This document shows, piece by piece, positions 60,461 to 64,000 of a DNA stretch of 64,000 nucleotides. Each line of letters opens with the position of its first letter. Within the stretch, counting starts at the first letter, position 1. Position numbers and translations under genes: made by a program. Origin of the DNA: DASQFI01 sp035633215 (GTDB taxonomy: Bacteria; Acidobacteriota; Vicinamibacteria; Vicinamibacterales; SCN-69-37); contig DASQFI010000049.1 in NCBI GenBank assembly GCA_035633215.1, positions 1 to 64,000 on the forward strand. The letters are read 5' to 3'. The notes below the pieces were generated by a model. That model had not been told where the DNA came from and ran no database searches. It worked only from the letters and a program-made list of their open reading frames with translations.

Positions 60461-61749
60461 TTGTCCTTCAGCAGGTCCTCGATGATCTTGCCCAGCTTCG
60501 GCTCATTCGCCTCGTCGTAGCCGACCATGATGAGCCGAATCCGGCCCTGTCGATCGATCAGTTGAATCTGCGGAATGCCCCCGACCTTGTACGCGGCGAA
60601 ATTCTTGTCGGGCGTGTAGACCGGACGGCCGTTGACCATCTCCGGCGTGGGCCGGTCGCCGACCGCAATCGGCACGTCGAATCCTTCCTTCGTCGTGAAG
60701 TACTCCCGGTCCTTCTCGAACTCGACGGCCGGTTCGAGATTCCTCTCGGTGCCGAAGTAGCCGTACAGCTCGGTGGCGAAGACGATGCGGAATCCCTGGG
60801 GGCCGTACTTCGCGAGGAGACGCTTCAGGCCGGGATAGCTCTCCTTGCACGGCCCGCACCAGTGCGCCGTGAACTCGAGGAGCGTCACGGGCCCCGGCAT
60901 CTCAATCGACGTCTTGCCCTCGGGCATGTTGAGCCAGCGCGGTGCGGTAATCGACGTCCCAGCGGTACCGACGAGCTTCAGCCGGGCGATGAGCGGCGAG
61001 AGGTACGCGTCGTTCACGCGGGGCACGTCTTTCCACTCCGTCTGACCGCGGCCCAGGAGCTCGAGCGCTTTGTCGTTCATCCCCTGGCCAGCCCAGGCTT
61101 CGGCCAGGTTCGCGTACGCGGAGCCGACGTTCATGCCGAGCTTCTGGCGCACCTCGGGCGAGAACGTCTCGGCGGCGTTGATAATCCACATCGAGTGTTT
61201 GATGATGCCGGCGTCGATGTCGTCGGCGCGGTAGTAGTTGTTCATCGAATTGTGCGCGGCGAACTTCTGATCGAAGACCGTGGCGGGCAGCCGGTCGAGC
61301 TCGTCCACGAACGTCTCGAGCCGCGCGTTCCGCTCGGCGCCCTTGGGCTCACGCAGGCCCGACCGCACGGCTTGCGCCAGGACGACCGCGCGATCGGCCG
61401 CGGGCAGGTCGGTTGCCGCCATCGCGCGATCGAGCGCGCGCTTGGCAAGGTCCGGTTGGACCGCTTCGGTGTAGAGATCGGCGAGGCTCGGCAACTCGCG
61501 AATCGCGATCGTCGTGAGGTCGAACTTCGCGGCGCACTCGTTGGCCAGCGCGGTTTTTTCTTTCTCGACCTGCCGCACGATGTCGGCCGTAAGACCGGTC
61601 GGCGGCCGCAGCTGCTGCTGCCGCTTGACGACGAACTCGCGGACGGTCTTCACGCAGTCCGCCGGGGTGTCCGGCAGCGGTGGCTGCGGCGCGGCTGCCT
61701 GCTGCATCGAGGCGATCGCGAATGCCGCGACGAGAGTGAGTGAGCTCAT
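60457..61749 (-). CDS. TlpA-like thioredoxin-fold protein with helical N-domain
   Basis: 430 residues. A short signal-like N-terminus is followed by a helical domain (about 30-260) and a thioredoxin/TlpA domain (about 265-430). The redox motif is CGPC in FTAHWCGPCKE (about 298-302), and the cis-Pro lies in GGIPQIQL. It likely reduces or isomerises disulfides in the periplasm, or serves cytochrome maturation, with electrons from the DsbD-like protein upstream. It overlaps both neighbours by 4 bases (ATGA), showing translational coupling. Confidence 0.88.
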   Translation of the reverse strand: MSSLTLVAAFAIASMQQAAAPQPPLPDTPADCVKTVREFVVKRQQQLRPPTGLTADIVRQVEKEKTALANECAAKFDLTTIAIRELPSLADLYTEAVQPDLAKRALDRAMAATDLPAADRAVVLAQAVRSGLREPKGAERNARLETFVDELDRLPATVFDQKFAAHNSMNNYYRADDIDAGIIKHSMWIINAAETFSPEVRQKLGMNVGSAYANLAEAWAGQGMNDKALELLGRGQTEWKDVPRVNDAYLSPLIARLKLVGTAGTSITAPRWLNMPEGKTSIEMPGPVTLLEFTAHWCGPCKESYPGLKRLLAKYGPQGFRIVFATELYGYFGTERNLEPAVEFEKDREYFTTKEGFDVPIAVGDRPTPEMVNGRPVYTPDKNFAAYKVGGIPQIQLIDRQGRIRLIMVGYDEANEPKLGKIIEDLLKDK

Positions 61750-63761
61750 TGCATCCCCGTTTGAAGAAACGAGATGAACTGGGACGGATCGCGCGTCAAT
61801 CCGCCGAACGCGACCGTCGGTGTGCCGTCGGGAGCGACGACGGCGTAGTAAGGGAGCGCCACCGTGCCGAACATCGTCTGTTCCATCCGCTGGAAGGTGC
61901 GATAAGGCTCGCCGCGGCCGTCTGTGTAGAGCCGCACGCGGACGTAGCGGGCGAGCTCACGCGCGACCTCGGGCCGGGGAAACATGTTCGCTTCCATCCA
62001 GCGGCAGTTGGTGCAGGTATACCCGGTGAAGTCTATCAGCAGGGGCCGTTGCTGGCGGACGGCGTCGGCGCGCGCGGCGTCGTAGTCGTTCACGATCCAC
62101 GGCAGCTCGCCGCCGGGCGCCATCGCGGCCAGATCGGCGGGCGGTAGAAATGCCTCGAGCTCGCCAAGACGACGGCCGAGGAGGCCGGTCGCGAGCCAGA
62201 TCGCGCAAGCGGCTGCCGCGGCCGTCACACCAGCGCGCGCCCATTTCGGCCGGCCGAGCCGCGGCGCGCGGCCGAGCCGGGTCAGGCCGGAGAGATAGAC
62301 GACGAGCACGACCGCGATCAGGATCCACGAGCCGATCACGACCTCACGCGTGAACACGCCCCAGCCCCACACGAGATCGGCGTTCGACAGGAACTTCATC
62401 GCCGCCGCCAGCTCCAGCATCCCCATCGTCGCCTTCACCGCGATCAGCCAGATGCCCGATCGCGGCAGTGCGGCGAGGAACTGCGGCGCGAGCGCGAGAA
62501 TGACGAACGGCAGCGCGAAGACGGCGGAGAACGCCAGCATGCCCGCGAGCGGCCACTGCCAGTCGCCTTGCGCGGCGACGACGAGGAGTGTGCCGAGGAA
62601 CGGCGCGGTGCAGGTGAATGACGTCAACGTGAACGCGAGGCCCATCAGCAGCGTGCCCGCGAATCGTCCGTGACCCTGCTCGGCTTTCGCCGCGAGCGTC
62701 AGCAGCCGCGACGGCAGCGCCAGCTCGTACACGCCGAAGAGGCTCAGGGCGAAGAGGATGAACAACGCGGTGACGGCGAGGTTCAGCCACGGATCGGCGG
62801 CAAAGCGATTGAGGCCCGCGGCACCGAACGCCACGGCCAGCGTGAACCCGACGGCCGTGAAGGTCAGGATGATGCCGAGGCCGTACACGAGGGCCTGCGT
62901 CACCGCTTCAGACGTGGGCCGACCAACAGATGTAGGCCGGCCCTTGAGGGCCGGCGTTCCGGCCAATTGGCCATCATCCTCGTCCGGCCTGCCCAGACGG
63001 CCCGTGAAGTAGGAGACCGTGATCGGCACCATCGGAAACACGCAAGGCGTGAGCAGCGACAGCGCGCCCATCGCCGCCGCGAGCCAGAGGTACGCGCCGA
63101 ACGTGCTCGCGCGCGATCCGGCGGCGAGATCGCGGACCGGCACGCGCGCCGCGTCGGGGACGGCTGATTTGCGATTGGCGACGACGCCTGCGGCCGCGTT
63201 TCCGGCTGGAGCGGCCGCACCGCCCGCGGATGCTGACGGCGCGGACGTGACCGTCGTGGCTGCCGGGTCGATCGAGCCGACAGTGACCTCGAGTGCAAGT
63301 TCCCGATCCGTCGGCGGCAGGCAGATCCGGTCGTCGCACGTCTGATAGGAAACCGTGACGCGCAGCGGATGCCGTCCCGGCTTCGTATTGGCTGCGGCCC
63401 GAACCGGAACGCTGAATGTCGCGCGGTTTTCGTGGAACTCGGTCTCGATGTTGAAGTTCGGATCGAACTCCCGGCGTGTCGCAGACGGTTCGATAGCACC
63501 GCTCTGTCTGAACCCGCCGGGGTTGACGACGATCGTCGTCGCCTGCGGGCCACCCGGCACCTGGGTCAGCGCATAGAGATGCCAACCCGGATCGATTAGC
63601 GCCGTCACGACGACGGTCAGCCTGGTTCCACTCTCGGCGGGATTCAGGGGTTTGGCTTCAGGCGCCCGGCTGACCGACCAGCGAATGGGATCCTGCGCAA
63701 ACGCCGGCGTCGTGCCCAGAGCCAGGCACATCGCCCACAGAGCCGTGAGTCGAACAGTCAT
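61746..63761 (-). CDS. DsbD-like protein-disulfide reductase
   Basis: 671 residues with all three DsbD-type parts. The signal peptide and N-terminal immunoglobulin-like domain (about 25-170) have conserved Cys in YQTCDDRICLPP. The CcdA-type membrane core (about 225-520) has LLTPCVFPM and SFTCTAPFLG. The C-terminal thioredoxin domain (about 545-671) has CTNC in GYTCTNCRWME. It moves electrons from cytoplasmic thioredoxin to periplasmic partners. A palindromic repeat (62931-62955) adds a short in-frame loop (TPALKGRPTS) between the first and second membrane helices. It heads the DsbD-TlpA-kinase operon. Confidence 0.93.
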   Translation of the reverse strand: MTVRLTALWAMCLALGTTPAFAQDPIRWSVSRAPEAKPLNPAESGTRLTVVVTALIDPGWHLYALTQVPGGPQATTIVVNPGGFRQSGAIEPSATRREFDPNFNIETEFHENRATFSVPVRAAANTKPGRHPLRVTVSYQTCDDRICLPPTDRELALEVTVGSIDPAATTVTSAPSASAGGAAAPAGNAAAGVVANRKSAVPDAARVPVRDLAAGSRASTFGAYLWLAAAMGALSLLTPCVFPMVPITVSYFTGRLGRPDEDDGQLAGTPALKGRPTSVGRPTSEAVTQALVYGLGIILTFTAVGFTLAVAFGAAGLNRFAADPWLNLAVTALFILFALSLFGVYELALPSRLLTLAAKAEQGHGRFAGTLLMGLAFTLTSFTCTAPFLGTLLVVAAQGDWQWPLAGMLAFSAVFALPFVILALAPQFLAALPRSGIWLIAVKATMGMLELAAAMKFLSNADLVWGWGVFTREVVIGSWILIAVVLVVYLSGLTRLGRAPRLGRPKWARAGVTAAAAACAIWLATGLLGRRLGELEAFLPPADLAAMAPGGELPWIVNDYDAARADAVRQQRPLLIDFTGYTCTNCRWMEANMFPRPEVARELARYVRVRLYTDGRGEPYRTFQRMEQTMFGTVALPYYAVVAPDGTPTVAFGGLTRDPSQFISFLQTGMQ
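62931..62964 (-). repeat. Palindromic repeat inserted in frame in dsbD-like gene
   Basis: TGTAGGCCGGCCCTT (62931-62945) is identical to 10947-10961. The perfect palindrome GCCGGCCCT-TG-AGGGCCGGC occupies 62936-62955. It encodes part of a membrane-loop segment and keeps the frame. Confidence 0.8.
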
Positions 63762-63846
63762 GGGCCGAGAAGATCAATTGTAAGGGTCGCGGGAGGCTGG
63801 GCGGCGCCGGCGCCTCAGGTTTCGGGGCTGCCGGAAGGCGACAGTG

Positions 63847-64000
63847 TTATCGGCCTTTGTGTTGCTCGCGAAGGTAGCAGGCGACGTGCTGCTCGAGCAC
63901 GCCGAGGGGCATCGAACCGTGATCGAGCAGGTGATCGTGAAACCGCCGGATGTCGAAGCTGGCGCCCTGAGTCTGTCGCACCTGTCTGCGCAACTCGTGA
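63847..64000 (-). CDS. DUF885 family protein, C-terminal end (partial)
   Basis: The last 51 codons of a gene that runs off the window's right edge. The sequence has QGASFDIRRFHDHLLDHGSM and PLGVLEQHVACYLREQHKG. This matches the C-terminal end of DUF885 proteins, secreted metallohydrolase-like enzymes often found with peptidases in this phylum. The assignment rests on the family's usual FDLR-FHD-LL-G-PL-VLE pattern. Start, signal peptide and catalytic region lie outside. Confidence 0.7.
   Translation of the reverse strand, partial: HELRRQVRQTQGASFDIRRFHDHLLDHGSMPLGVLEQHVACYLREQHKGR

Overview
The window is GC-rich, almost fully coding DNA from a soil-type Acidobacteriota, most likely class Vicinamibacteria. 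This placement is an inference from gene content: full-length and broken ADOP/MacB-type permeases, a PadR regulator, four large PknB-type kinases carrying TPR, PD40 or membrane output domains, PQQ-like beta-propellers, secreted amidohydrolases and serine hydrolases, and many short palindromic repeats. No rRNA gene is present to confirm it. The only tRNA is tRNA-Ser(GCU) at 38063-38157. There are no CRISPR arrays, prophages or intact insertion sequences.

Layout. 1-8.1 kb: LVIVD lipoprotein, ADOP permease, and a minus-strand pair (GT-C-like membrane protein then PQQ propeller) whose start overlaps a divergent exported protein. 8.14-8.98 kb: the only long gene-free stretch, made of two diverged inverted copies of a palindromic repeat. 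9-16.2 kb: M13 metallopeptidase, two tandem CNNM/CBS proteins, MscL, M14 carboxypeptidase. 16.2-27 kb: cytochrome remnant, two Ser/Thr kinases, two beta-lactamase-like hydrolases, P-loop kinase, orphan PadR, DUF3303 and PHP proteins. 27-37 kb: S9 peptidase, two amidohydrolases (one fused to an M23 domain), an ankyrin gene broken by an amber codon, SGNH hydrolase. 37-40.2 kb: a decayed zone with an ADOP fragment, the tRNA, an internally deleted DUF3291 gene and a frameshifted membrane protein. 40.2-46.8 kb: TonB receptor, PQQ propeller and outer-membrane barrel as one operon, then gltX and an AlkA-like glycosylase. 46.8-56 kb: zinc-ribbon membrane kinase, cytochrome c lipoprotein, a histidine kinase lacking its histidine, a GMC oxidoreductase with its small subunit. 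53.9-63.8 kb: M20 peptidase, ABC ATPase and ABC permease overlap in one operon, and DsbD, TlpA and a Ser/Thr kinase overlap in another. The last bases hold the 3' end of a DUF885 gene.

Many genes point to an envelope-centred lifestyle: peptide and cell-wall hydrolysis (M13, M14, M20, S9, M23 fusion, serine hydrolases), periplasmic redox and disulfide chemistry (DsbD, TlpA, GMC, cytochrome c, PQQ-like propellers), and eukaryotic-type kinases that probably sense envelope state. Short palindromic repeats have invaded gene edges and two reading frames. They supply stop codons, truncate one gene and add in-frame peptides to two proteins. I see no clear defence island or biosynthetic cluster. The strongest unusual points are the coding palindromic repeats, the D-aminoacylase/M23 fusion with missing metal ligands, the His-less histidine kinase, and the coupled DsbD-TlpA-kinase operon.
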